Of a stretch of 42,908 nucleotides of DNA, positions 8,021-16,720 are shown in pieces. A program made the position numbers and the translations under genes. Within the stretch, counting starts at the first letter, position 1; every line of letters begins with the position of its first letter. Source of the DNA: Prochlorococcus marinus (GTDB taxonomy: Bacteria > Cyanobacteriota > Cyanobacteriia > PCC-6307 > Cyanobiaceae); NCBI RefSeq assembly GCF_001180305.1, contig NZ_CVSX01000049.1:1-42908 (forward strand), read 5' to 3'. Under the pieces are notes generated by a model. It was not told the origin of the DNA. It saw nothing but the letters and a program-made list of their open reading frames with translations, and did not search any database.

Positions 8021-9391
8021 ATGCTTTTTACTGATTTTAATTTCTGGTATTTTTTTCTATTAGTTATTTTCATAATTCAAATAAATTTTAAATTTATAAA
8101 ATCAATCAACTTTCAAAATATTTTTTTATTGTTTGCAAGTTATATATTTTATTCTTATTGGGATTGGAGATTCCTAAGTTTAATAATTGTAGTTTCCTTT
8201 CAAACATTTTATTTTGGAAAATTAATAAAATTATTTATTAAAAATAAGAAAATTTATTTAATTTCTTCTATATTAATAAATTTATTAATATTATTTTTTT
8301 TCAAATATTTTAATTTCTTTTCTTTAGAGTTTGCAAATTTATTTAATTTAAAAAATGATTTAGTACTAAATAAAATAATTCTTCCAGTTGGCATATCATT
8401 TTATATATTCCAATCTCTAACATATGTTGTAGATATTTATTTCGGAAAAATTAATCCTGAAAAAAACATAATAAATTATTTTGCTTATGTTTCATTTTTT
8501 CCCCAACTAGTAGCTGGTCCTATTGAAAGAGCATCATCTTTACTGCCACAATTTAATAAGCTTCATGGCGTAAATTTAAAAAGTTTTTATTTAGGTTTGA
8601 AATATATAATTATTGGCCTTTCCTTTAAGATTGTGATAGCTGATAGTCTTGCATCTCATGTAGACAAAATTTTCAATAGATATTACGAGCTATCAGGAGG
8701 AGTATTATATTTGGGCGCAATATTGTTTTCTATTCAAATCTATTGTGATTTCTGTGGGTATTCTTTAGTTGCTATAGGAGTAGCAAAAATAATCAATTTT
8801 AATTTATCTAAAAATTTTGATACACCATATTTTGCAAATTCAATTAAAAATTTTTGGAGAAGATGGCATATATCTCTAAGTAATTTTTTCAAAGATTATG
8901 TTTATATTCCTTTAGGTGGCTCAAGGAGCAAAACAAAATTAAAACGTTTTAGAAATATAATAATTACTTTTACATTGAGCGGTGTTTGGCATGGTGCAAA
9001 TTGGACATTCTTAATTTGGGGTTTTTTAAACGGATTTTTGTTATCTATGCAAAATTTATTTAAGGTAAAGCTTCCTAATTTAATCTCATCGATTTTAACT
9101 TTATTGTTGATTTCTTTTTTGTGGATTATCTTTAGATCTCTTACTATTTATGACGCTTTTAATTACATCTCTAGAATTTTCTTAGAATTTCAATTCCCTG
9201 AACTAAGTAGAGATTTGATAATTATACTAATATATTATTTTTCAATAGATTATCTCTTATTTAAATATAAAGATACTAATCAAATATGGTTTAATAATTT
9301 AACCATCCAAAATTATATATTATTTTCAATGCTCTTTATACTTTTCCTAATAAATAAGTCACAGACAAATTTTATATACTTTGAATTCTAG
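8021..9391 (+). CDS. MBOAT-family O-acyltransferase (AlgI-like)
   Basis: A 456-residue multi-pass membrane protein with about ten hydrophobic helices. MBOAT landmarks are present: FFPQLVAGPIERA (159-171), FWRRWHISLSNFFKDYVYIP (278-297) and SGVWHGANWTFLIWG (320-334), with His324 the expected catalytic residue. AlgI-type MBOATs pass acetyl or other acyl groups across the membrane to periplasmic polysaccharide, usually handing over to an SGNH/AlgJ/AlgX-type partner. SGNH genes flank it on both sides (6884-7942 and 9541-10725, both on the opposite strand), which supports that pairing. Length is near normal for the family. Confidence 0.92.
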   Translation: MLFTDFNFWYFFLLVIFIIQINFKFIKSINFQNIFLLFASYIFYSYWDWRFLSLIIVVSFQTFYFGKLIKLFIKNKKIYLISSILINLLILFFFKYFNFFSLEFANLFNLKNDLVLNKIILPVGISFYIFQSLTYVVDIYFGKINPEKNIINYFAYVSFFPQLVAGPIERASSLLPQFNKLHGVNLKSFYLGLKYIIIGLSFKIVIADSLASHVDKIFNRYYELSGGVLYLGAILFSIQIYCDFCGYSLVAIGVAKIINFNLSKNFDTPYFANSIKNFWRRWHISLSNFFKDYVYIPLGGSRSKTKLKRFRNIIITFTLSGVWHGANWTFLIWGFLNGFLLSMQNLFKVKLPNLISSILTLLLISFLWIIFRSLTIYDAFNYISRIFLEFQFPELSRDLIIILIYYFSIDYLLFKYKDTNQIWFNNLTIQNYILFSMLFILFLINKSQTNFIYFEF

Positions 9392-9540
9392 TCAATATAA
9401 TTAATTCTTATTCTAAATTTATAATTATCAGTTTTATTTTATTAAAAATGGATTTTTTTAATGCAAAAACTTTAAAAGTGATCCATAAAAAATTTATTGA
9501 AGATATACTTTTTAGATTTTGAATTCTTTTATTAATAATC

Positions 9541-10725
9541 TTATCTTTTTTCTAAATTAAGGTATTTAATGATTTCCCTTGCAACAATACGATGAGCATA
9601 ACTATTCCAGTGTCCATCATTAATAAAATCAAATCTTTTTTTATTTATTTTAAATTGTTTTTTAAAGGTTTCCTCTAAATCAATAATTACATAACCATAT
9701 TCAATAGCTTTATTTATAAAGAACCTTCTTTGAAACTGAAAAAAATTATCTTTAGAGTTAGATGTATCATAAATATTTCTATCAGCATTTATGACAAAAA
9801 TAGTTTTTAATCGCTCTTCTCTAGAATCTCTTATTTTTGTAAGAGACTCTAAAAAGGTTTCTGTAGCAAGTTTACCGTTTTTATATCTTTCTAAATTTTG
9901 AATTTTATTAAAGTTATCGTTTTCTCTAGGGGCTTTAAAACCAGGACAATTTTCCTTGTAATTCATAATACATAATGGATATTCAAGTAATAGGTTTGCA
10001 AAATTGTTATTTAACAAAAAATATCTGATAATATAACTATTTGAAATTAAAAATCTATTAAAAAAAGTTATCTTATTATTTAATTTCTCATTAAAATCTA
10101 TGATTTTAGGGTTGGACATATTAAACTTTGCTCCAGGATAGCTTTGAGTGTATTTATTAAAAGATTCATCAAAGTCATTTTGAATTATTGGAATTATTAA
10201 TGTAGTTTGTTGTAAGTCAATATTTTTATCTGCATAAAGGATATGTAATAAATATTGAGCAAGAGAATTTCCTGCTGAACCAATAGCTGTAGATAAAACT
10301 ATTTTTTTATCTTGGGATTTATATTTATTGAGAATTCCATGAAAAGTTTTATTATTTTGGACTTGTGAGGCTTCAACAAAGGAATCTCCAATAGAAATAA
10401 TTTTTAAAAATGATTTATTTTTATTTTTTAATTGATTAAAGTTTATATCACTGAATTGACCAATATCGTTTGTATGTTTTTGAGCGTCAATAGGAAAAGG
10501 TGGCCATTTACCTCTTATATATCTACCTTTTATAAATTTTCTTCTCCTGAAAATACAACTATAATCTGGTTCTTTTGTATTGTTACATTTAATTGGTAAT
10601 TCTAAGGGAAATATATCTGTAGCTGGCAATAATCTTGCAAAAATCTCAATTAACAAAAAACTTATAAAAAATCCCAAAGATATTGATATTAATTTAAGGT
10701 GTAATTCATTAATATTAGTTCTCAT
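9541..10725 (-). CDS. AlgJ/AlgX-like SGNH protein, membrane anchored
   Basis: A 394-residue protein with a single N-terminal TM helix (residues about 11-30) and a large predicted periplasmic part. IISIGDSFVEASQV carries the GDS block at 113-115 with nucleophile Ser115. The end holds NDGHWNSYAHRIVAREI, with D370 and H372 as the D-x-H(W/N) pair typical of AlgJ/AlgX-like acetyltransferase partners. It converges on the MBOAT gene at 8021-9391 with a 149-bp gap. Two cysteine pairs (CNNTKEPDYSC; CIMNYKENC) could form disulfides, consistent with export. Likely role: O-acyl transfer onto the glycan in cooperation with the MBOAT protein. Confidence 0.72.
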   Translation of the reverse strand: MRTNINELHLKLISISLGFFISFLLIEIFARLLPATDIFPLELPIKCNNTKEPDYSCIFRRRKFIKGRYIRGKWPPFPIDAQKHTNDIGQFSDINFNQLKNKNKSFLKIISIGDSFVEASQVQNNKTFHGILNKYKSQDKKIVLSTAIGSAGNSLAQYLLHILYADKNIDLQQTTLIIPIIQNDFDESFNKYTQSYPGAKFNMSNPKIIDFNEKLNNKITFFNRFLISNSYIIRYFLLNNNFANLLLEYPLCIMNYKENCPGFKAPRENDNFNKIQNLERYKNGKLATETFLESLTKIRDSREERLKTIFVINADRNIYDTSNSKDNFFQFQRRFFINKAIEYGYVIIDLEETFKKQFKINKKRFDFINDGHWNSYAHRIVAREIIKYLNLEKR

Positions 10726-10929
10726 TAATATGCTTTTAAAAGGTTAATTAAATAAGAGTATTCAGATAGTGCCGTAATTAATCTCTGTGAAGTTAATTTG
10801 GCATAATCCCCTAGAAAAATTTGTAACAAATATAACTTCTATAATATTTATAAAGAACCAAGATCAAAGGTCAAATTTCAAGTATTATTCCTCAGACTCA
10901 TATCTTTGTAAGAAAGATGATGTTTTTCC

Positions 10930-11133
10930 AATAAATTTAAACCCATCAACTCTGCACTAGGCTTAATAGATACTCAGTGTGCTTTTAATGATCAAGAAGG
11001 ATTAAAAATATTAACATCGAAAAAAGGTGAGCTATACACATTTGACGGAGGACATCTTACCTTAGCAGGTGCAAATGAATTAGCACAAAATCTTATGAAT
11101 TCGCAAAAGTTTAAAAAAATTCTAGGGCTTTAA
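10930..11133 (+). pseudogene. remnant of an SGNH-domain (OafA-type acyltransferase or esterase) C-terminus
   Basis: A 67-codon open stretch with no start codon at its head, ending at TAA. It reads LIDTQCAF, then YTFDGGHLTLAGANELAQNL, then KKILGL and stop. The D-x-x-HLT-x-x-GA pattern is the block V signature of the SGNH domain that ends OafA-like acyltransferases, where a Cys-containing segment usually precedes it as here. Upstream in all frames the sequence meets stops within about 30 codons and nothing resembling the rest of the domain survives. It is interpreted as the leftover 3' end of a lost gene. Confidence 0.6.
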
Positions 11134-11219
11134 AAATTTTATTTGAAAAATTACCTAATTTTAATTATTTGATTTAGATACAAAATAAATACTAAATTTA
11201 GTTTGTTATCCTTTTTCCC

Positions 11220-11318
11220 TTAACAACAAAAACAAAAAATTATTATAAAACTGGTTGTGATAATAATCTTTGTAAAGATTTTATTCACTGGAATTATGTT
11301 TTTAAAATGGGTAATTAG
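11220..11318 (+). pseudogene. remnant of the 3' end of a TIGR04325-like methyltransferase
   Basis: This 99-nt stretch aligns without gaps to 3081-3179, the end of the methyltransferase gene at 2298: 84 of 99 bases match by hand count. It translates as YYKTGCDNNL, then DFIHWNYVFK, in the same reading frame up to TAG. Just upstream the match continues (TTGTTATCC at 11203) but a 1-base deletion breaks the frame, and further upstream similarity fades. It is therefore a decayed paralogue end, not a functional gene. Confidence 0.8.
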
Positions 11319-11507
11319 AAAATTTTCAATTAATTATATATTCTTTTTATTAGCTATATAATTTTATAAAAGATTGCTAAAATAAAATTGAATTAAATTT
11401 TTAATAGAAAAGATTTTAAGTTAAGCAATTTACCTGTAAAACCAAAAATCAAAATTGTAAAAATATTATTATTTTAAATTTAAAAAGCATACTAAAAAAA
11501 TACCATA

Positions 11508-12269
11508 ATGAATAAAAAATATTTTTTTAAAAAAGAAATAATTTTACTGCCTAGCTGTGTTCAACCTTTAGTTAAAAAAAATATTTCTAATTTAGATGCA
11601 AATAAAAACCTAAAAGATTTAAATCAAAATATTAAAAGTCTTTTTAAAAAAATAAGACATATTAATAAAAAATTTGAGATAATAATTTCTGATTGCTCAC
11701 AAGACTTTCAACTTTCTAAGGAAGATATTTACACTATTAACGATTTTTCAAATGTTCATATAATTAATATAAAATTTAATATTGAAGAATTAAAGGAAAT
11801 TCAATTAAGAGGAAAAGGCTATTCCGAATTTTTAATGATAAAACATACACTTAAACATTTTAACTTATCAGATGATTGTAATATTCATAAATTGACTGCA
11901 CGATATTCATTAGTTTTCCCCGAGCTTTTACTAAATTATCATAGTAATCTTATGAAAAAAAATGATATTGTAATTTTAATTTCATATCTTTTTCGAAGAA
12001 CTTCATGTCATTTTTTTACGATTAAGAAAGGCTATTTAACACAAATAATAGATCAAATTCTTGAGGAATTAGATGATAATAATGGAAATATTCTTGAAAA
12101 AGTTTTCTTCTTTTTTATTAAAAATAATAATCTTTTAAAAAACAAGGCAAAGAGATCAAAAATTTACTCTTACTACAAATCTTCACTAATACCAGGTTCA
12201 AAATTAGCTAGATATGGCTCTTCAAATTATTTTTATCAATTTCTAAGAAATATTGCTTTTCTCATTTAG
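11508..12269 (+). CDS. hypothetical protein, possible glycosyltransferase-like
   Basis: A 253-residue basic soluble protein with no signal or TM segment. It opens with a hydrophobic strand ILLPSCVQPL (residues about 11-20). In the middle RGKGYSEFLMIKHTL is followed by NIHKLTARYSL. That combination (KGxxE...IK, then KxTxRY) reminds me of GT-A-like sugar transferases in O-antigen clusters, but the resemblance is from memory and no DxD motif is evident. It follows the pseudogene stretch and precedes the oxygenase gene at 12407 by 137 bp on the same strand. Codon use is extremely AT-rich. Function unknown; a role in glycan assembly is inferred only from location. Confidence 0.6.
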   Translation: MNKKYFFKKEIILLPSCVQPLVKKNISNLDANKNLKDLNQNIKSLFKKIRHINKKFEIIISDCSQDFQLSKEDIYTINDFSNVHIINIKFNIEELKEIQLRGKGYSEFLMIKHTLKHFNLSDDCNIHKLTARYSLVFPELLLNYHSNLMKKNDIVILISYLFRRTSCHFFTIKKGYLTQIIDQILEELDDNNGNILEKVFFFFIKNNNLLKNKAKRSKIYSYYKSSLIPGSKLARYGSSNYFYQFLRNIAFLI

Positions 12270-12406
12270 TAAAATTAATAATTATTTTGTGAATTCTCAA
12301 CATGAACTTAATTAATAAATTCAAAGCTATTTATTTATGTTTTTTTATTTAATAAATTACGTGATATTATTGACTTTCAAAATATATAAAATCAAATTTT
12401 TATTAA

Positions 12407-13084
12407 ATGGATAATAATATAGATTCTTCTGATTTAAGATCTTATCTACATATGAAGAGTTTTCAATATCCTGTAGCAAAATATCCATTTAAAGAATTAT
12501 TGGAAAGTTTATATGGGTGTGAATTGAGTGACCTACATAAATATATTGGCGGATTTGATAAATTTGATCGTCAGCATGATCAAAGTACTCTTATTCATAA
12601 AGTTTTTTATAGTAATTTCAAAGAAAAAATTAAACCTATTTATGAAAATTTTATAAAAGAATTTATTCCTAAAATTGTCCTATATAAACCTTTTTATTAT
12701 CAGATAATACCTACATTAAGGGTAGGCTTACCAAAAAATGTATTTGTGGGAGAGTTCCATAAAGATAGTTTTTATAATCATCAAAAGTATGAATTAAATT
12801 TTAATCTTGGTTTGGCCAATTATGAAGGTGATGCATCTCTTGTAACTGAAATTATTCCCAATAGTAAAGACTGGGTAAAACTTTCATGCCCTTATGGAAA
12901 TATATTTTCTTTTGACCATATAGATTGTCTTCATGGTTCAAAAATTAATAATTCAAATAAAACAATGGTTTCATTTGATTTTAGATTAGCATTAAAAGAA
13001 ATTTATTTTTCTAGTGAATCAAAATCTGTTAATATGAAATCTCTTTTTAAGCCTGGCGAATATTTCTCTAAAGAAGTAATTTAA
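12407..13084 (+). CDS. Fe(II)/2-oxoglutarate-dependent oxygenase-like protein (StrG-like)
   Basis: A 225-residue protein. The jelly-roll metal triad is visible: FVGEFHKDSFYNH gives H118-x-D120, and FDHIDCLHGSK gives H176. R193 (SFDFRLAL), 17 residues later, fits the 2-oxoglutarate carboxylate anchor. Overall it resembles the StrG/phytanoyl-type oxygenases found in aminoglycoside and surface-glycan clusters. It could hydroxylate or oxidise a sugar or precursor. No Shine-Dalgarno is evident before the ATG at 12407. It converges on the 13289-14782 gene. Confidence 0.65.
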   Translation: MDNNIDSSDLRSYLHMKSFQYPVAKYPFKELLESLYGCELSDLHKYIGGFDKFDRQHDQSTLIHKVFYSNFKEKIKPIYENFIKEFIPKIVLYKPFYYQIIPTLRVGLPKNVFVGEFHKDSFYNHQKYELNFNLGLANYEGDASLVTEIIPNSKDWVKLSCPYGNIFSFDHIDCLHGSKINNSNKTMVSFDFRLALKEIYFSSESKSVNMKSLFKPGEYFSKEVI

Positions 13085-13288
13085 TATTTAATTAAGTAAT
13101 CTATTTATAGTTTCTTTCACAATAACTTAATATACTTGGGGCTGTTTATTATTGACTTATTAATATTCATATAAATAAAACTATCCTAAAAAGATCAATG
13201 CCTATTTTATTTTGTCATTTAGAAAAATTAATTAAAGAGTAAATAATATTAATTGATATTAAAAAATTAATAATTGATTTAATAAAAA

Positions 13289-14782
13289 TTACATATTAAA
13301 TATCCAATCTTCAATTATTTTTGTATTTTTATTAATTAACCCAGAGAAATTTATATTATTCCTAAATAATAAATACTTTTTATAATTTATCTTGAAATCA
13401 ATCACTTTAGAAGGATCAATAAGAATTTTATTTACTATTAAAAAGTTTATCAGCTTCAAACCACTTTTTGATAAATTATAATGACTAGGATCAGCAACAA
13501 TAAAAAAATTATTTTTAGAATTTAATAATGGATACATCAATGAATTGCCAAGGCCAACAAGTATAAAAATTTTAAAATCATTTGGATCTGGAATGAATTT
13601 ACTTGGAATTTTTTCTAAATTTTCTATAAAATAATTTGAATTAAATGAAGACCAATTAATTTTTGATTTTGGATGTCTTCTCAAAAGACAATTAGTATTA
13701 TTCTGTTTTAATCCATCAATTATTTTTTTATATAAATCAATGTTATATATGCTTGATTTCAAATTTGGACTATTTATTTTTCTAGTGAAAATATCTGCTC
13801 CTTCGATAATTAACGCATGATTTTTAAAATTATTATTTTTTATCTTAAAGTGTTTCCCATTTACTGGATAGTGAGGCCTAATAAATTTTGATTGATAAAA
13901 ACCGATTAATTCATGTGAATAAGCTGGGGAGATTTCAGAAAGATATAAATCAGGACTTTTGAATTCATAGTATCCACTCCCATGCTGTGAATTCAGTAAA
14001 AGGCTTTTATTACTATTTATAATGTCATGAATATTATTTGTTGCTGCCAAAAGTCCCTGTGTATTATCAATAAAAATAACTCTATCAAAATCTTTAATTA
14101 GATATTTAAATATTTTAGTAATTAATAACGATACAAAATCTAAAAAACTTTTTCTTCTTTTGATCCTGAAGAATTCTATTTTATTTTTTTTTAAGACAGA
14201 AATAATTGCTTTTTCTAAACCTTGATTGATTATTTCTTTTATACCGATATAAATATTTTTATTTTTTAAATTAGATTTAATTTTATAAGAATATTTATTA
14301 TTTGAGCTTAAGATTTTTAAGTGATTTAATGAAATGAAAATTATACTTTTTTGATTTGCCCAGTATTTCTTACATTTATTAGTTTCAAAAATAAATTTTA
14401 ACTTTTTTCCTTTTTCATAAATATTTCTAGATAAAATTATTTTAAATATAACAATAATAATATTTTTCACTGAAAGGAATTTATAATAAATATCCTTTAA
14501 ATTTGTTTTATATTTATTCAACTTTGACCTTATATGAAATATTTTTTTATTATTTTTAGGTCTATGATCAATGACTATTTCTCTACCAAATGAGCCAAAC
14601 TTGTTTTTATTATTAAGAAAGTATTCTGCATTATTTTTCGTTAATTTAACATTTTTTGATCCAATAGTTATGAAATTTTTATATAAACAAACTTCAATAA
14701 ATAATTGAATTATAATTTTATCTGATTTTGAAACTTTTGAATTTTTTATTAAATAACTTATATTTTCAATAAATTCTTCCAT
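13289..14782 (-). CDS. large putative transferase, paralogue of 27689-29194, unknown family
   Basis: A 497-residue lysine- and asparagine-rich protein without signal peptide. It shares segments in the same order with the gene at 27689: FIFETNKCKKYW (130-141), NTQGLLAA (about 240-247), SQHGSGYYEF (265-274) with SEISPAY and YPVNGK after it, LIIEGAD (324-330), RRHPKS, LVGLGNSLMYPLL and SKSGLK near the end. The QHG-G-Y, (R/K)HP and GxGxxLxYxLL pattern suggests a GT-B fold with a nucleotide-sugar site in the C-terminal half, distantly like LIC12162 or capsule (KpsS-type) transferases. I do not recognise the family. The 224-bp gap to the divergent cytidylyltransferase operon at 15007 probably holds both promoters. 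Confidence 0.6.
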   Translation of the reverse strand: MEEFIENISYLIKNSKVSKSDKIIIQLFIEVCLYKNFITIGSKNVKLTKNNAEYFLNNKNKFGSFGREIVIDHRPKNNKKIFHIRSKLNKYKTNLKDIYYKFLSVKNIIIVIFKIILSRNIYEKGKKLKFIFETNKCKKYWANQKSIIFISLNHLKILSSNNKYSYKIKSNLKNKNIYIGIKEIINQGLEKAIISVLKKNKIEFFRIKRRKSFLDFVSLLITKIFKYLIKDFDRVIFIDNTQGLLAATNNIHDIINSNKSLLLNSQHGSGYYEFKSPDLYLSEISPAYSHELIGFYQSKFIRPHYPVNGKHFKIKNNNFKNHALIIEGADIFTRKINSPNLKSSIYNIDLYKKIIDGLKQNNTNCLLRRHPKSKINWSSFNSNYFIENLEKIPSKFIPDPNDFKIFILVGLGNSLMYPLLNSKNNFFIVADPSHYNLSKSGLKLINFLIVNKILIDPSKVIDFKINYKKYLLFRNNINFSGLINKNTKIIEDWIFNM

Positions 14783-15006
14783 AATTAAATATCATTAAAT
14801 TCTCAAAAAATAATATATCAAATTCTAATAGAATTAATCTAATATTTAAGAAACTATTTTTTTTTATTAATTAGTAAAAATAAAATAAACTTAATATATA
14901 ATCAAAAGATAATTTTATTGCAAAAAAGTAGTTAATAAGAAATATTTTTTTTAATTAGTTAATTTTCGAGAAGTGATAAAATTATAGAAAAAATAATTAG
15001 ATTGAA

Positions 15007-15660
15007 ATGATAAATGGGAAAATTGTTTTTTCTATAATACCTGCTAGAGGAGGTAGCAAAGGAATTCCAAGGAAAAATCTAATAAAAATAAATGATAAAC
15101 CACTTATACATTACACTATTTTATCTAGTTTGAAATCAAAATATATAGACGAAACCTGGGTTAGCTCTGAAGATAAAGAAATTTTAGATTATTCAAAATC
15201 AATTGGGGCAAATACTATCCTCAGACCAACTGATTTAGCTAAAGATGATTCACCTTCTGAACCTACTCTTCTTCACTTCTCTAAAAAATGTAACTTTGAT
15301 CAACTTGTATTTATTCAAGCAACTAGCCCATTAATTGAAGCAGAGGATTTAGATAAGGGATTAGAAATTGCTGAAACATGTGATTCAGTTGTTTCAGTTT
15401 GCGAATTAACCCAATCAATCTGGAATGATAATGGCCCAACTTATGATCTAAATAATAGGAAAAGGAGACAAGACTCTGAAAATAGATATCTTGAGACTGG
15501 AGGTTTTTATATAACTTCAAAATCCTGCTTAGAAATGAGTAAAAATAGATTAAGTGGAGAAATTAAATTCTATAAAGTTCCAAAATTTAAGTCTATAGAT
15601 ATAGACTCTTATGAGGACTTAGATTTAGTAAAAAGGATTATGAATTCAAGATTTATATGA
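15007..15660 (+). CDS. CMP-ulosonate (NeuA-type) cytidylyltransferase
   Basis: A 217-residue GT-A-like nucleotidyltransferase. The CTP-binding loop is IIPARGGSKGIPRKN (residues 9-23), followed by PLIHYTI, VSSEDKEIL, DDSPSEPTLL and FIQATSPL (residues about 98-105), all in the positions of acylneuraminate cytidylyltransferases. It should activate a nonulosonic or related keto acid with CTP. It is the first gene of a three-gene plus-strand run: the next gene begins 4 bp after its stop and the third overlaps the second. TATAAT at 14897-14902 upstream is a possible -10 element, though chance matches are common in such AT-rich DNA. The exact sugar is unknown. Confidence 0.85.
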   Translation: MINGKIVFSIIPARGGSKGIPRKNLIKINDKPLIHYTILSSLKSKYIDETWVSSEDKEILDYSKSIGANTILRPTDLAKDDSPSEPTLLHFSKKCNFDQLVFIQATSPLIEAEDLDKGLEIAETCDSVVSVCELTQSIWNDNGPTYDLNNRKRRQDSENRYLETGGFYITSKSCLEMSKNRLSGEIKFYKVPKFKSIDIDSYEDLDLVKRIMNSRFI

Positions 15661-15664
15661 ATAA

Positions 15665-16720
15665 ATGACTTTTAAAAAATATACTAACTATCCTAAAAAA
15701 TTAGAAAAAAGTTTTTATATCAAAGCAAGAGATTCTATTGTTAATTATTTTTCAGATGATAATTACCTTGAATCAATCTATGAGTATGGGTCAGTAAGTT
15801 CTCCAGGAGTTTCTGATATTGATATTATTCTTGTGTTTAAAAAAGATCCAAAAAATATTTTAAAATATAGTTTTAGTGATATCAATAAAGAGGTATATGA
15901 ATTAGTGGCTAATGGCAACGTTATAAAAATGGAGAAAAGTACATTTGCCTCTTTAAATTATATAGATAAATTGAATACTAATTTATTAAGTGGAAATCAT
16001 ATTGAAAAATCAATTTTATCTGAAAAATTTATATATATTAGAGAGTTGATTTCTATTTGTGATTGGCTGCCAGAGAGAATTAAAAGAATAGAAATAGCAT
16101 CAAATAACGATGTAATAAATATTTCTTTTCTACTATGTCTTATTCATTCTTTTAATTATTCTATAAAAAAAGTAGAAGAATTTACTGGTAAGATTAACAA
16201 TTTTCATTATCTAGAAAAATCATTATCTTTATTAAGATCTAATTGGTACTCGATAGATGAACCTGAAAAACAATTAATGGAGGCAAGTAAAATTTCTATA
16301 GAAATAGGTTTAAGAGCAATTACTTTAATTTCAAAAGTTCTTATGGAATACATTCCTCTCTTTAAGACTCAATATAATTTTAATCTTTCAAAATTAATTG
16401 TTCCTATGCATCATTCTATATTTCTAAATTTTAAAGAACAACTAGATTATGATTCTTATGAACATTTTAAGAATAATAATAAAATAATATTTCCTGGTAT
16501 ATTTGCTTTGCACTTTATGCATTTAGCTCATTTACCAACATTAATATCGAGAAGGTTATCATTAAAATTATTTAAAAAGTTTACTAATCCAATTTTAAAT
16601 ATTGAAAATTCTTATCAAAATTATTTATTTATTAAAGCTTCTCTTATAAGTGATAACCTTACTTTTTTGGAGAAGAATAATTTTAAGGGAGGCTTAATAA
16701 GATATGGATTCTACAGCTAA
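15665..16720 (+). CDS. nucleotidyltransferase-fold protein A
   Basis: A 351-residue protein with the Pol-beta-type minimal nucleotidyltransferase signature near its N-terminus: YGSVSSPGVSDIDIILVF, giving G42-S43 and the metal pair D51-x-D53. Downstream the protein is helical with no TM or signal; a third catalytic Asp cannot be placed with confidence. It begins 4 bp after the cytidylyltransferase gene and overlaps the next gene by 17 bp, so the three are almost certainly co-translated. Related NTase-fold proteins adenylylate or cytidylylate small molecules or proteins; here an activity on a glycan precursor is plausible but unproven. I do not recognise the specific family. Confidence 0.65.
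   Translation: MTFKKYTNYPKKLEKSFYIKARDSIVNYFSDDNYLESIYEYGSVSSPGVSDIDIILVFKKDPKNILKYSFSDINKEVYELVANGNVIKMEKSTFASLNYIDKLNTNLLSGNHIEKSILSEKFIYIRELISICDWLPERIKRIEIASNNDVINISFLLCLIHSFNYSIKKVEEFTGKINNFHYLEKSLSLLRSNWYSIDEPEKQLMEASKISIEIGLRAITLISKVLMEYIPLFKTQYNFNLSKLIVPMHHSIFLNFKEQLDYDSYEHFKNNNKIIFPGIFALHFMHLAHLPTLISRRLSLKLFKKFTNPILNIENSYQNYLFIKASLISDNLTFLEKNNFKGGLIRYGFYS

Larger units (their letters stand above)
10726..11507. other. 782-bp stretch without an intact gene, holding two gene remnants
   Basis: No intact gene was found on either strand. Two decayed gene ends, both in plus orientation, are annotated separately: an SGNH-domain C-terminus (10930-11133) and a methyltransferase C-terminus (11220-11318). 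The rest is AT-rich and featureless to the eye. The stretch looks like a scar of gene turnover. Confidence 0.7.

Noticed and set aside
9450..9530. ATGGAT...ATCCAT inverted repeat between the MBOAT and SGNH genes
   Set aside because: 6-bp stem with a loop of more than 20 nt and no adjacent T-run.
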